From positions 1-38,423 of the IMG/VR virus record IMGVR_UViG_3300046170_000276: a DNA stretch of 38,423 nt; one strand, 5' to 3'. Shown in pieces: positions 17,461 to 23,306 of the stretch. The stretch is from a virus. The translations under genes and the position numbers were made by a program. The first letter of the stretch is position 1; each line of letters starts with the position of its first letter. The notes below the pieces were generated by a model. It saw nothing but the letters and a program-made list of their open reading frames with translations, was not told the DNA's origin and made no database searches.

Positions 17461-17713
17461 GTGTCCTCCAAGCTCTTGTTAACCACTGCTTACGCCACGT
17501 TAGGTTCTCGTACACGGCATGTCCTGATACACCTATCTCGTTCTTTGGCTGAAACAAAACCACGATAACGTCATTCTGCTGGCCCATAACGATGGCCTGC
17601 CTCGCCCTACTGGTAGGCCATTCAAAGCGCGCCTCTACATCTTTGATGGTGAATCTTCTTGGGAAGGCCGCGAGGATTTTGTTGATGTCTTCTAAAGCCG
17701 TACCATTAGACAT
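17420..17713 (-). CDS. Putative winged-helix/HTH protein
   Basis: A 97-residue protein starting MSNGTALEDINKILAAFP at 17713 (GGAGG ten bases upstream). The segment RRFTIKDVEARFEWPTSRARQAIVMG looks like a winged helix: helix, turn, recognition helix with a WPTSRARQ core, then beta strands (DVIVVLFQPKN). This suggests DNA binding. A longer in-frame start at 17782 is unlikely because it lies within the preceding small gene. It overlaps both neighbours, and its start lies in the last codons of 17706-17795. It could regulate the early operon or be a replication accessory protein. Confidence 0.5.
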   Translation of the reverse strand: MSNGTALEDINKILAAFPRRFTIKDVEARFEWPTSRARQAIVMGQQNDVIVVLFQPKNEIGVSGHAVYENLTWRKQWLTRAWRTHEPDMDSERQQHG

Positions 17714-17795
17714 CGCCCCACACCTCCCGCAACTTGTATGCCTGCGGGATAGCTTCTGGTGTGCGAGTTCGTTTGGCTTCACGGTTGACGGTCAT
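17706..17795 (-). CDS. Tiny basic protein (29 aa)
   Basis: A 29-codon frame beginning MTVNREAKRTRTPEAIPQAY and ending WGDV. AGGA lies ten bases before its ATG, and its stop overlaps the next gene's start region (ATGTCTAA), which suggests translational coupling. It is Arg/Lys-rich in the first half. Small size makes this tentative, but it exactly bridges the gap between the loader-like gene and the HTH-like gene. Confidence 0.4.
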   Translation of the reverse strand: MTVNREAKRTRTPEAIPQAYKLREVWGDV

Positions 17796-17838
17796 TAGGT
17801 ATTCGTCCTCTTTCTCATGGTGATCTACGACTTCTGTG

Positions 17839-18159
17839 CTAGGTCACGGGCAAAGCCTGACCCCAGAATTTTGGAATCCAGTATCTCCACGCATCAGCTA
17901 TATGGGGCGGGCAGTCGGTAGTTAATTCTTTAGGGGCTGGCGCTTTGGCTTGGGTGTGCTGGCGCTCTTCTGCCAGCATCTCCAATATCTCAGGCGGTTT
18001 AGGTGCGAACTTCCCTATCTGGAAATAGTTTTTTAGGACGGCCTGCCACTGCACTGAGGTATAACTATTAGAGCGTATGATGCTCTGCCATACCTGTAGC
18101 TGTTGCTTGTCTAGCACCTTTCCGTAAAAGCTAAAGCAGTATTTAAGGGCGAACATTAC
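17839..18159 (-). CDS. Replication accessory protein, helicase-loader-like (tentative)
   Basis: About 106 residues from the ATG at 18159 (AAGGAG 12 bases upstream); ATG at 18168 and GTG at 18183 are alternatives. The pattern W-QSIIRSNSYTSVQWQAVLKNYF, then KFAPKPPEILEMLAE, and a later W-R-Y-W is reminiscent of small phage helicase loaders/inhibitors (SPP1 gp39-like) and lambda P-like proteins: helices with a conserved Trp, then a Pro-Pro-x-(E/D)-(I/L) turn. The phage has no polymerase or helicase of its own, so a protein recruiting host DnaB would be expected. The similarity is loose. Confidence 0.4.
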   Translation of the reverse strand, partial: VMFALKYCFSFYGKVLDKQQLQVWQSIIRSNSYTSVQWQAVLKNYFQIGKFAPKPPEILEMLAEERQHTQAKAPAPKELTTDCPPHIADAWRYWIPKFWGQALPVT

Positions 18160-18172
18160 ATCGCCCATCTCC

Positions 18173-18349
18173 TTACTCTGCACGTTCTATTGCATTCGTA
18201 AGTATGTGTTCAAGATCTAGCAACTGCCCGTATTCTACTTGGCCTGATGTCAGGTCAGAAGATGAGCTGGTTGAATTGACTTTGGCAAGCCGCTCTTGAA
18301 CTAAGAGTAGAAGGTGAAATTCTTGGGTCGAGTCAGTGTGAATTGTCAC
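18173..18349 (-). CDS. Small unknown early protein (58 aa, GTG start)
   Basis: A 58-residue gene with a GTG start at 18349 preceded by AGGAGG at ten bases. It reads MTIHTDSTQEFHLLLLVQER, a Ser-rich linker, then LDLEHILTNAIERAE. It looks like two helices. The stop TAA merges into the ribosome binding site of the next gene (TAAGGAG). It is the first gene of the leftward early operon, directly behind the divergent promoter region facing the repressor, which is where an anti-repressor or Cro-like regulator would be expected, but no HTH is visible. Function unknown. Confidence 0.55.
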   Translation of the reverse strand: MTIHTDSTQEFHLLLLVQERLAKVNSTSSSSDLTSGQVEYGQLLDLEHILTNAIERAE

Positions 18350-18501
18350 GTTAAATATGCCTCCTGTTACGCTTGCTTACAGCTTACTCTACCTCGGTAA
18401 TAAGCACAAGAGGAATACTGTATGTCTGTATACTATTGCTACGCGTCGTTGTAGCGTAGTATTTTGATGCTATGTAACATTTGTCAAACGAGGATTCACC
18501 C
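18350..18501. promoter_or_regulatory. Divergent immunity/early control region
   Basis: A 152-base gap between the leftward early operon and the repressor. On the minus strand TTGACA (18487-18482) sits 18 bases from AATACT (18463-18458), a good early promoter candidate. An inverted repeat, CTACGC - 9 bases - GCGTAG (18439-18459), overlaps its -10 end and could be the repressor operator. On the plus strand TTGCTA (18436) and TAGTAT (18457) with a short 15-base spacer are a weaker candidate for the repressor promoter. A second partial dyad (ATACTGTATGTCTGTATACT) lies near 18416-18435. Confidence 0.5.
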
Positions 18502-18834
18502 ATGAACTACGGCTCGCACTTTCAGCTAAACCTGGATCAATATATGAAGCGCGAGAACATATCGCACAACTCCATCGCAAAAAAGACAGGCGTATCTCAG
18601 AAAACGGTATGGTCTGTTGCAAGCGGGAGGTCAACCCCCACCTTGAACACGGCTCAGATAGTAGCTGATGCAGTAGGCGTTGACGCTAGGGTTTTGCTTG
18701 GCAGTCAATTGACTACAGAACAGGTGGGAAGGTCACAGCGAATAGGTAGAATGCTGGATCAAATCATTGTGCTAAACAATGAGCAGATTGCTACACTAAA
18801 CGGAGTCTTAAAGGCTTTTACTAGCACAGAATAG
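18502..18834 (+). CDS. Cro/C1-type HTH repressor
   Basis: A 110-residue protein. Residues 10-50 (LDQYMKRENISHNSIAKKTGVSQKTVWSVASGRSTPTLNT; here described by its parts) form an HTH_3/Xre-type DNA-binding domain with the recognition helix around SQKTVWSVASG. The short C-terminal helix lacks a LexA-like peptidase domain, so SOS cleavage is not expected from the sequence. The start is the ATG at 18502, nine bases after AGGA; an in-frame TTG at 18481 is less likely. It faces the leftward early operon and is followed by an intrinsic terminator. It likely maintains lysogeny by binding the adjacent dyad. Confidence 0.75.
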   Translation: MNYGSHFQLNLDQYMKRENISHNSIAKKTGVSQKTVWSVASGRSTPTLNTAQIVADAVGVDARVLLGSQLTTEQVGRSQRIGRMLDQIIVLNNEQIATLNGVLKAFTSTE

Positions 18835-18854
18835 CTTGCAATAGCATCATACTG

Positions 18855-18887
18855 CCTGTTAGCATTACGTTAACGGGCTATTTTTTT
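18855..18887 (+). terminator. Intrinsic terminator after repressor
   Basis: CCTGTTA (18855-18861) pairs with TAACGGG (18871-18877) including one G-U pair, followed by CTA and seven T (18881-18887). It lies 20 bases after the repressor stop and ends just before the ribosome binding site of the next gene, so it probably insulates or attenuates the genes downstream. Confidence 0.7.
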
Positions 18888-18910
18888 GCCCATTGTTAGG
18901 ACAAGAAGGA

Positions 18911-19573
18911 ATGAATGCAAAAGCAAACATAGATATACCGCCTGAGATTATTGAAAGGCTCAAGGCGGTAGGCGAGACATCAGCCACTGCGCTGTGGGAT
19001 TGCCACGGTAACTGGATCATTAAGCACAAGGCGCTGGAGAAGATTGCCACCAACGCTGGCATTACTTATTCCGACTGCACCGTGTACCCGCCACAACCTG
19101 GACAGGAACACTTTGCCGTTAGCCTGATCGGTCACCTCGGTGATCGCAGTGAGTGGAGCATTGGCGAGGCATCTCCTAAGAACTCTAAGAATAACTACTA
19201 CTTTGCAATGGCTGAGAAGCGCGCCAAAGACAGGGTGATTCTTAAGTTGCTGGGCCTGCACGCCTACATCTACAGCGAAGAAGAAGCTGATGAGTTTAAA
19301 GAGGCGGCCCCGTCTGGCGATGACTTCTTGCTAGAGCATTCCAATGCTGTGCGCGAGAACATCGAAGATGTGTACCGAATCAAAGAGTGTATCGCTAACG
19401 ATGACATGGAAGGTGCGGCTGGCTACTACGCCGACATGACTCGTGAGGTACAGGTCGCACTGTGGAAAGCCCCCAGTAAGGGTGGTGTATGGACAACCGA
19501 AGAACGCAGGCTAATGTCTGCTGACGGTGAGCTTGCCAAGTTAATTGCCAAGATGAAGAAGGAGAAAGCATGA
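18911..19573 (+). CDS. Putative ssDNA-annealing/recombination protein
   Basis: A 220-residue protein. The start at 18911 (MNAKANIDIPPEIIERL) has AGGA nine bases upstream. Residues about 20-125 read ALWDCHGNWIIKHKALEKIA, GHLGDRSEWSIGEASPKNSK and YFAMAEKRAKDRVILKLLGL. The last motif (AxAEKRAKDRVILKLLG) resembles the helix conserved in Rad52/ERF/RecT-like annealing proteins (AETKAxxRAL-like). The family is widespread in phages and usually unannotated. The next gene encodes a protein with an SSB-like tip, which supports a recombination role. Annealase function is an inference; the alternative is an uncharacterised DNA-metabolism protein. Confidence 0.5.
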   Translation: MNAKANIDIPPEIIERLKAVGETSATALWDCHGNWIIKHKALEKIATNAGITYSDCTVYPPQPGQEHFAVSLIGHLGDRSEWSIGEASPKNSKNNYYFAMAEKRAKDRVILKLLGLHAYIYSEEEADEFKEAAPSGDDFLLEHSNAVRENIEDVYRIKECIANDDMEGAAGYYADMTREVQVALWKAPSKGGVWTTEERRLMSADGELAKLIAKMKKEKA

Positions 19574-19902
19574 GCGATGATCGCAAACCACTACCGGAGA
19601 CAGGGTTCCGGTGCTATCCGGCTAAGCCTGAGAAGATAACGTGCAACATGGTTATCTTGATTGACGAAATGATTAGTTGGTTGACAGCGGAACGAGCAAG
19701 ACGGAGCCAACATAAAGAAAGACGGCAAGGTCAGGACATCATTACGTCTGACCATGGCAGAAACCACCAAGCAGGACGCCAAGACTATCTCACTCTTTCG
19801 TACGATGACTTTGAACCCAGCAATAAAGGCGGTGGGCATCAACAATCAAGCAATAACGTCACCCCTATGCCACCTGTAGGTGATGGAGACATTCCTTTCT
19901 GA
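19570..19902 (+). CDS. Unknown protein with SSB-like acidic C-terminal tip
   Basis: A 110-residue protein coupled to the preceding gene (ATGA overlap, AAGGAG five bases upstream). The N-terminus reads MSDDRKPLPETGFRCYPAKP. The C-terminal third is a Gly/Ser/Asn/Pro linker ending in GDGDIPF, almost identical to the DDDIPF tip with which bacterial SSB recruits partner proteins. No clear OB fold is visible in the first 60 residues. The middle (about residues 45-70) is odd: a second frame from 19685 also reads like natural protein (NIKKDGKVRTSLRLTMAETT), so an undetected pair of compensating shifts is possible. An SSB or SSB-partner role is inferred only from the tip. Confidence 0.45.
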   Translation: MSDDRKPLPETGFRCYPAKPEKITCNMVILIDEMISWLTAERARRSQHKERRQGQDIITSDHGRNHQAGRQDYLTLSYDDFEPSNKGGGHQQSSNNVTPMPPVGDGDIPF

Positions 19903-19928
19903 TCACTCACTCCTCAAGAGTGGACTTT

Positions 19929-19962
19929 AGGGGGGTTCGGTCGAGTCGGCCCCTCTCTTTTT
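19929..19962 (+). terminator. Candidate intrinsic terminator before integrase module
   Basis: AGGGG (19929-19933) can pair with CCCCT (19950-19954), with a 16-base loop, followed by CTCTTTTT. It separates the annealase-like gene pair from the DUF4224-like and integrase genes. The long loop makes it moderate. Confidence 0.45.
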
Positions 19963-19980
19963 ATTAACCAGAGGTAAACC

Positions 19981-20187
19981 ATGAGTATTAAAGATAGTTT
20001 TATTCCATATGATGAACTGCTTGAACTCTTTGGGGTTCAGCGGGTCAATGCGCTGTTTCGATGCTTGAAGCAAAACAACATTAGCTTTATTTTAGACAAG
20101 CGTAACAAGCCATTAGTGTTGCGTAGCGCATTGGAAGGAACCGCTAGTGACCAGCCAGAGCAAGAGGAAACAGTCGTCTTTACCTAG
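19981..20187 (+). CDS. DUF4224-like small protein upstream of integrase
   Basis: A 68-residue protein. The pattern FIPYDELLELFGVQRVNALFRCLKQNNISFILDKRNKPLVLRSAL matches the small domain (L-x-x-E-L-x-x-L-(T/F)-G ... L-x-x-x-x-I-x-(F/Y)-x-x-(D/N)-x-x-(K/R)-P-(L/I)-V-(L/R)) that I know as DUF4224, usually encoded immediately before phage tyrosine integrases. AGAGG is six bases before the ATG. It overlaps the integrase start by 41 bases. Its helix-turn-helix-like fold suggests an excisionase or directionality factor, which is inference from position. Confidence 0.6.
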   Translation: MSIKDSFIPYDELLELFGVQRVNALFRCLKQNNISFILDKRNKPLVLRSALEGTASDQPEQEETVVFT

Positions 20188-21172
20188 GTATGTTAGCCGT
20201 GACCCACGTTATGGTGTTGTCTATCGCCCTTATTTAGGCAGGGCTAATGGGCAGATCAAGTGGGGCAAGCGGGTTAAGCTCGCATCTCATGGCGCATCTG
20301 ACTCTGAGATCTGGAAAGCCTACGAAGAATTAAAGGGCATTGAAGTACAGCCCTACACAATTAGCTGGCTTTTTTTTAAATACTTTGCGAGCAATAAGTT
20401 TAAGAAGAAAGCGCCTCGCACCCAGCAAGACTACAAGAACTACGCCAAGGCTATTGCCAACCGTGATGTTGGCGGCAAGTTGTTTGGCTCCCTGCCTCTC
20501 GCATCTGTTAAACGTGTCAGTATCCGCACCTATCTAGATACTGCATCTGCTCCTGTTCAAGCTAATCGGCAGATCACCTTCCTAAGTACAGCATGGAACT
20601 GGTTGGCTGAGTTTGATGAAAGCCTGCCTGCTAATCCAGCGCATCGCATCTCAAAGAATGAGGAATCCCCCAGGGATTTATATATTTCTGATGATGTGTA
20701 CCTCAAAGCCCGATCGCTAGCACCTGATTGGCTAGGCATTGCAATGGAGCTTGCTTACTGGTGTCGGGCCAGAAGGGGGGAGGTATTAGCCTTTACCTAT
20801 GATGACTATCAGGATGGTGGTTTGCATGTTCAACGCACAAAGAAATCTCAATCAGAGATCACCGTGTCTCAGCGTGTCACTGAACTAGTGGAGCAGAGCC
20901 TGCATCTCCCTCGCTCAGAGGGCTGTAATCACATCGTGAGAAACGCAAAGGGTCAGCCGGTAACTGAGTCCGGGTTTAATTCAGCGTGGCGTAGGCTTGC
21001 AACCAGGATGGGTGAGGATCACTTTCATTACCATGATTTGAAAGCTAAGGGCGTGTCAGATATGGAGGGTGAGCAGTGGGCAGGGCATCGTAGCAAGAAA
21101 GCGTTGGCTGTGTACCAGCGCAAGGCGCGGCGCATCTCCCCTGATTACGGTTCTCCTGTTACCTCACGATAA
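20147..21172 (+). CDS. int: Tyrosine recombinase (phage integrase)
   Basis: A 341-residue protein with a GTG start at 20147, seven bases after AAGGA and overlapping the DUF4224-like gene. An arm-binding/core-binding N-terminal half is followed by the catalytic domain. Visible residues are Arg209 (RARRGEVLAF), Lys232/233 in the beta hairpin, His296 (HYHDLKAKG), His314 (AGHRS) and nucleophile Tyr323 nine residues later. The second-box arginine (HxxR) is replaced by Lys299 (HDLK). attP lies nine bases after the stop. The enzyme would integrate the phage at the 3' end of a host tRNA-Arg gene. Confidence 0.9.
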   Translation: MTSQSKRKQSSLPRYVSRDPRYGVVYRPYLGRANGQIKWGKRVKLASHGASDSEIWKAYEELKGIEVQPYTISWLFFKYFASNKFKKKAPRTQQDYKNYAKAIANRDVGGKLFGSLPLASVKRVSIRTYLDTASAPVQANRQITFLSTAWNWLAEFDESLPANPAHRISKNEESPRDLYISDDVYLKARSLAPDWLGIAMELAYWCRARRGEVLAFTYDDYQDGGLHVQRTKKSQSEITVSQRVTELVEQSLHLPRSEGCNHIVRNAKGQPVTESGFNSAWRRLATRMGEDHFHYHDLKAKGVSDMEGEQWAGHRSKKALAVYQRKARRISPDYGSPVTSR

Positions 21173-21347
21173 GCTGAGAGTGGCGCGGAATGCAGGAGTC
21201 GAACCTGCGACCTTCGGTTTCGTAGTCAGGTGTTGATGTCTGTAAACCCGCGTGTTTACTGCATCTCCAGCAGGGCAGTGAGGTAACAAGCACAAAAGTA
21301 ATTAGTGTTAGGCCGCAGTAATACTGGGTTAAGGGGTATGAGGTAAC
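21158..21347. repeat. Three copies of TGAGGTAAC flanking attP
   Basis: The 9-mer TGAGGTAAC occurs at 21279-21287 and 21339-21347 on the plus strand, and inverted (GTTACCTCA) at 21158-21166, on the other side of the attP core. The layout, one inverted copy on the integrase side and two direct copies on the far side, resembles arm-type binding sites for integrase or excisionase. The inverted copy lies in the last codons of the integrase gene. Confidence 0.55.
21181..21228 (-). other. attP core: 3' half of a tRNA-Arg-like gene
   Basis: On the minus strand the sequence runs from an anticodon loop CTACGAA (ACG anticodon), through ACCGA and a variable loop, to a perfect T arm (GCAGG-TTCGACT-CCTGC), the 3' acceptor strand ATTCCGC, discriminator G and CCA. 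The 5' half of the tRNA is missing, so it is not a functional gene. A tRNA 3' half directly after an integrase gene is the classic attP core; the host site is inferred to be a tRNA-Arg(ACG). Confidence 0.8.
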
Positions 21348-21403
21348 GGCTGTTTTACCTTAAAGGTGCTGGCATTTCGCTCCCGGGGGCCAGCTAACCC
21401 GGC

Positions 21404-21440
21404 AAAAGACCTGACCTACACACGGAGGCGATAGGTCAGG
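21404..21440 (-). terminator. Intrinsic terminator of the second leftward operon
   Basis: On the minus strand CCTGACCTA (21440-21432) pairs perfectly with TAGGTCAGG (21418-21410) around a 13-base loop, followed by TCTTTT. It lies 18 bases beyond the stop of the ParB-like gene. No T run follows it on the plus strand. Confidence 0.7.
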
Positions 21441-21457
21441 CTGGCGAGGGTATGTTA

Positions 21458-22354
21458 TCAGTTAGATACACCAAAGCCGCCGTCTGATTTAATCCGGCGC
21501 TTGAACCCTGTCCAAGTTTTGATGTTCTCTCTTTCGTGCATTACATCCCATGCCAGATTAAAAGCATTGAGCATGGATTCTTTTGCATCTGCGTGGCGAC
21601 CAGTTGTGCCGCCCACTCCAGTTTCTTGCTGAGCCTGCCTTAGTTTCTGGCAGTAGCCAACCGCCCAGCCAGCCGCAATATGCGGAGCGGGATGGGCAAG
21701 CGGGTCAGCTAGGTATCCAAACAGATCAAGCGTTAGCTTGCTGTCGTTCTGATTCCACTGGAAGAAAATGTAATACAACAATGAGACCGGAACAGCCCCC
21801 TGGCATCCTTTGTAGGCTTTGTTGATTAGCCCTTTGTAGGCTTCCCATGTGGTTTTTATGTCCGGTTGATGACTTGCAACCCAATCAAAGATTGCGCCAT
21901 CTGACTCATTGAAAGCACCAGCGTGGGCATAGGGGTTGCCAGTGCCGCGCATCTCCAATGTCTTTTCGTATCGCCATAGCATCTTTGCTGTTACGTTTAA
22001 GACCGAAGGGTCGGGCCACTCTTGAATCACCATGATGTCTTTAAGGTCGCGGGTCTTACCTTGATCTATGAACTGAAACATCTCAGTGTTAATGCCTCGG
22101 CAAACCCAGATTCTTTGTGGTTTATCGGATAGCTGAATGGCATAGAGCCTGTGCTGTCCGTCTATCACCCTGCCTTTGGTGTCAATCTTAATTGTCTCAC
22201 CGGTGTCGGGATGCCAGTTGCCCGCCTTCATATCCTGAGCATATCGCTTCACGAATGATTGCGTTGCACCCCTGTTAACAAAGGATGCGGCTGTGTTTTC
22301 CAGCATCTCCCCTGCTTGCTTTGGGCTGATTGTTTCCGCTTTAAATGAAAGCAT
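21458..22354 (-). CDS. ParB/sulfiredoxin-fold phage protein
   Basis: A 298-residue protein. The start at 22354 (MLSFKAETISPKQAGEMLEN) follows GGAGAAG by a few bases; an upstream in-frame start at 22405 has no such site. Residues 40-95 hold the ParB-like core: DMKAGNWHP, IKIDTKGRVIDGQHRLYAI (DGQHRL at 65-70) and VWVCRG-like strands, followed by a Phe-x-x-Ile-Asp-x-Gly-x-x-Arg motif (FQFIDQGKTRDLKDI). The rest is helical. This phage family resembles ParB nuclease-like proteins but lacks an obvious DNA-binding HTH. It ends the second leftward operon. Functions could include DNA binding, nicking or nucleotide-dependent regulation; not plasmid partition on this evidence, since no ParA is present. 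Confidence 0.65.
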   Translation of the reverse strand: MLSFKAETISPKQAGEMLENTAASFVNRGATQSFVKRYAQDMKAGNWHPDTGETIKIDTKGRVIDGQHRLYAIQLSDKPQRIWVCRGINTEMFQFIDQGKTRDLKDIMVIQEWPDPSVLNVTAKMLWRYEKTLEMRGTGNPYAHAGAFNESDGAIFDWVASHQPDIKTTWEAYKGLINKAYKGCQGAVPVSLLYYIFFQWNQNDSKLTLDLFGYLADPLAHPAPHIAAGWAVGYCQKLRQAQQETGVGGTTGRHADAKESMLNAFNLAWDVMHERENIKTWTGFKRRIKSDGGFGVSN

Positions 22355-22449
22355 AATTGCTTCTCCGTATTGCGGCCTGCGGCTATTGCCTGTGGCCTGT
22401 TGCAACCTAAAGGCTGGTTGCCCACCATCTCTGCGTATGCAGAAATTCT

Positions 22450-22719
22450 TTACGCCATTTCCCTCAGCGTGTTCACAACCTGGGATTTCTTTTCCTGCAT
22501 CTCCGCACGTTCTAAGCCGTTCTTAACTATGATGCTGGCTCGGACATTGGCCTGATACATGGCCCAGTTTTTAAAAGCACAGCGCCGGAGTGTGTCTTTG
22601 CAATCAATCCTGTTATTAACTTTTAGGCGTTGCTCCATCTCTCGGGCGTGTCTTGCATAGTAGGCGGCACGATCCCTGATTAACTGGTGTGCCATCTGCA
22701 TCTCCGTTAGTGCGTCCAT
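22450..22719 (-). CDS. Small helical unknown protein (89 aa)
   Basis: An 89-residue protein beginning MDALTEMQMAHQLIRDRAAYY, with AAAGGAG eight bases before the ATG at 22719. It is strongly helical and charged (ARHAREMEQRLKVNN, ANVRASIIVKNGLERAEMQEK) with two Cys (IDCKDTLRRC). An in-frame upstream start at 22794 overlaps the zinc-ribbon gene and has no binding site. About 95 bases without a gene separate it from the ParB-like gene. Not recognised; it is one of a chain of small early or accessory proteins. Confidence 0.55.
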   Translation of the reverse strand: MDALTEMQMAHQLIRDRAAYYARHAREMEQRLKVNNRIDCKDTLRRCAFKNWAMYQANVRASIIVKNGLERAEMQEKKSQVVNTLREMA

Positions 22720-22734
22720 TGCATCTACTCCTTT

Positions 22735-22763
22735 CAAAAGTAAAACCCCAGCTAGATAGGGGT
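22735..22763 (-). terminator. Weak hairpin with T run (possible attenuator)
   Basis: On the minus strand ACCCC (22763-22759) pairs with GGGGT (22749-22745), followed by TTTACTTTT. It sits between two genes of the same operon, so if it works it would reduce rather than end transcription. The stem is short. Confidence 0.35.
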
Positions 22764-22766
22764 GGG

Positions 22767-22934
22767 TTAGGCGCGGTCCTCGCAATCGATGCACACGCCG
22801 TCATCGTTGATAAATCCAGTTTCTTCTACCTCTCCGCACTCATCGCACTGGTTGAACCCATGCGGAATGTCGTCAGCACTGGGGCAGTGGGGGTGATGCG
22901 AGTTAACGCGCCCGCAATCGCCGCACATCTTCAC
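22767..22934 (-). CDS. Small zinc-ribbon protein (55 aa)
   Basis: A 55-residue gene. The start is GTG at 22934, seven bases after GGAGG and overlapping the upstream stop (GTGA); the ATG at 22928 is an alternative. The protein reads MKMCGDCGRVNSHHPHCP, FNQCDECGEVEETG and DGVCIDCED, giving three CxxC motifs plus several His, enough for one or two zinc sites. Such tiny zinc ribbons in phage early regions often bind host proteins or nucleic acids. Coupling with its neighbour supports it being real. Function unknown. Confidence 0.6.
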   Translation of the reverse strand: MKMCGDCGRVNSHHPHCPSADDIPHGFNQCDECGEVEETGFINDDGVCIDCEDRA

Positions 22935-23128
22935 GCCGCTACCTCCGCATCATCTCGCCGCTGTTCCAGTGTCTCTGCCTCTCCAATAATCTTCTGGCGG
23001 CAGGCTTCGGTAATGTCGCAGGGCAATAACAAGGTGGGGAAACCACGCAACCAAAGTTGAGCCGCGTAAATTGAATCTGCTCGGTCATCTGCTGACAGGT
23101 CGGCCCACTCTCTGAAATTAATTTGCAT
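22931..23128 (-). CDS. Small unknown protein (65 aa)
   Basis: A 65-residue protein starting MQINFREWADLSADDRADSI at 23128 with GGAGG nine bases upstream. It continues YAAQLWLRGFPTLLLPCDITEACRQKIIG and ends in an acidic Glu/Asp/Ala helix. Its stop overlaps the GTG start of the zinc-ribbon gene, and its own start lies within the end of the 23118-23306 gene, so it is coupled on both sides. No family recognised. The start further upstream at 23233 is rejected as lying inside the neighbour without a binding site. Confidence 0.55.
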   Translation of the reverse strand: MQINFREWADLSADDRADSIYAAQLWLRGFPTLLLPCDITEACRQKIIGEAETLEQRRDDAEVAA

Positions 23129-23306
23129 GGTCGGCCACCTCCGTTTCTGTGTGGTGCAAGGTGATGTGTTCGGCGTACCGGTAAAGCTGGTCACTGGGTA
23201 TGCGGTGAGAGTCACGCCAGCAAACAAACGCACCGTCTGACTGCTCGCTCATCTCGTCGCCGCAGATATCGCAAAGACATATAACTTTTGTGCTAATGGG
23301 TTGCAT
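23118..23306 (-). CDS. Small Cys-containing protein (62 aa)
   Basis: A 62-residue protein, MQPISTKVICLCDICGDEMS at the start. C10-x-C12-x-x-C15 plus Cys29 and several His (SHRIP, ITLHH) suggest a zinc-binding knuckle. The C-terminal half is helical and acidic (DQLYRYAEHITLHHTETEVAD). The start is the ATG at 23306 with AGGGGG upstream; it overlaps the end of the preceding gene by 14 bases and the start of the next by 11 bases. Function unknown. Confidence 0.55.
   Translation of the reverse strand: MQPISTKVICLCDICGDEMSEQSDGAFVCWRDSHRIPSDQLYRYAEHITLHHTETEVADHAN

Noticed and set aside
18481-18501. TTG start extending the repressor by seven residues
   Set aside because: The ATG at 18502 has AGGA at proper spacing and a TTG start would lack one.
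21181-21228. A tRNA gene
   Set aside because: Only the 3' half (anticodon loop to CCA) is present and the D arm and 5' acceptor strand are absent, so it is an attP core and not a tRNA.
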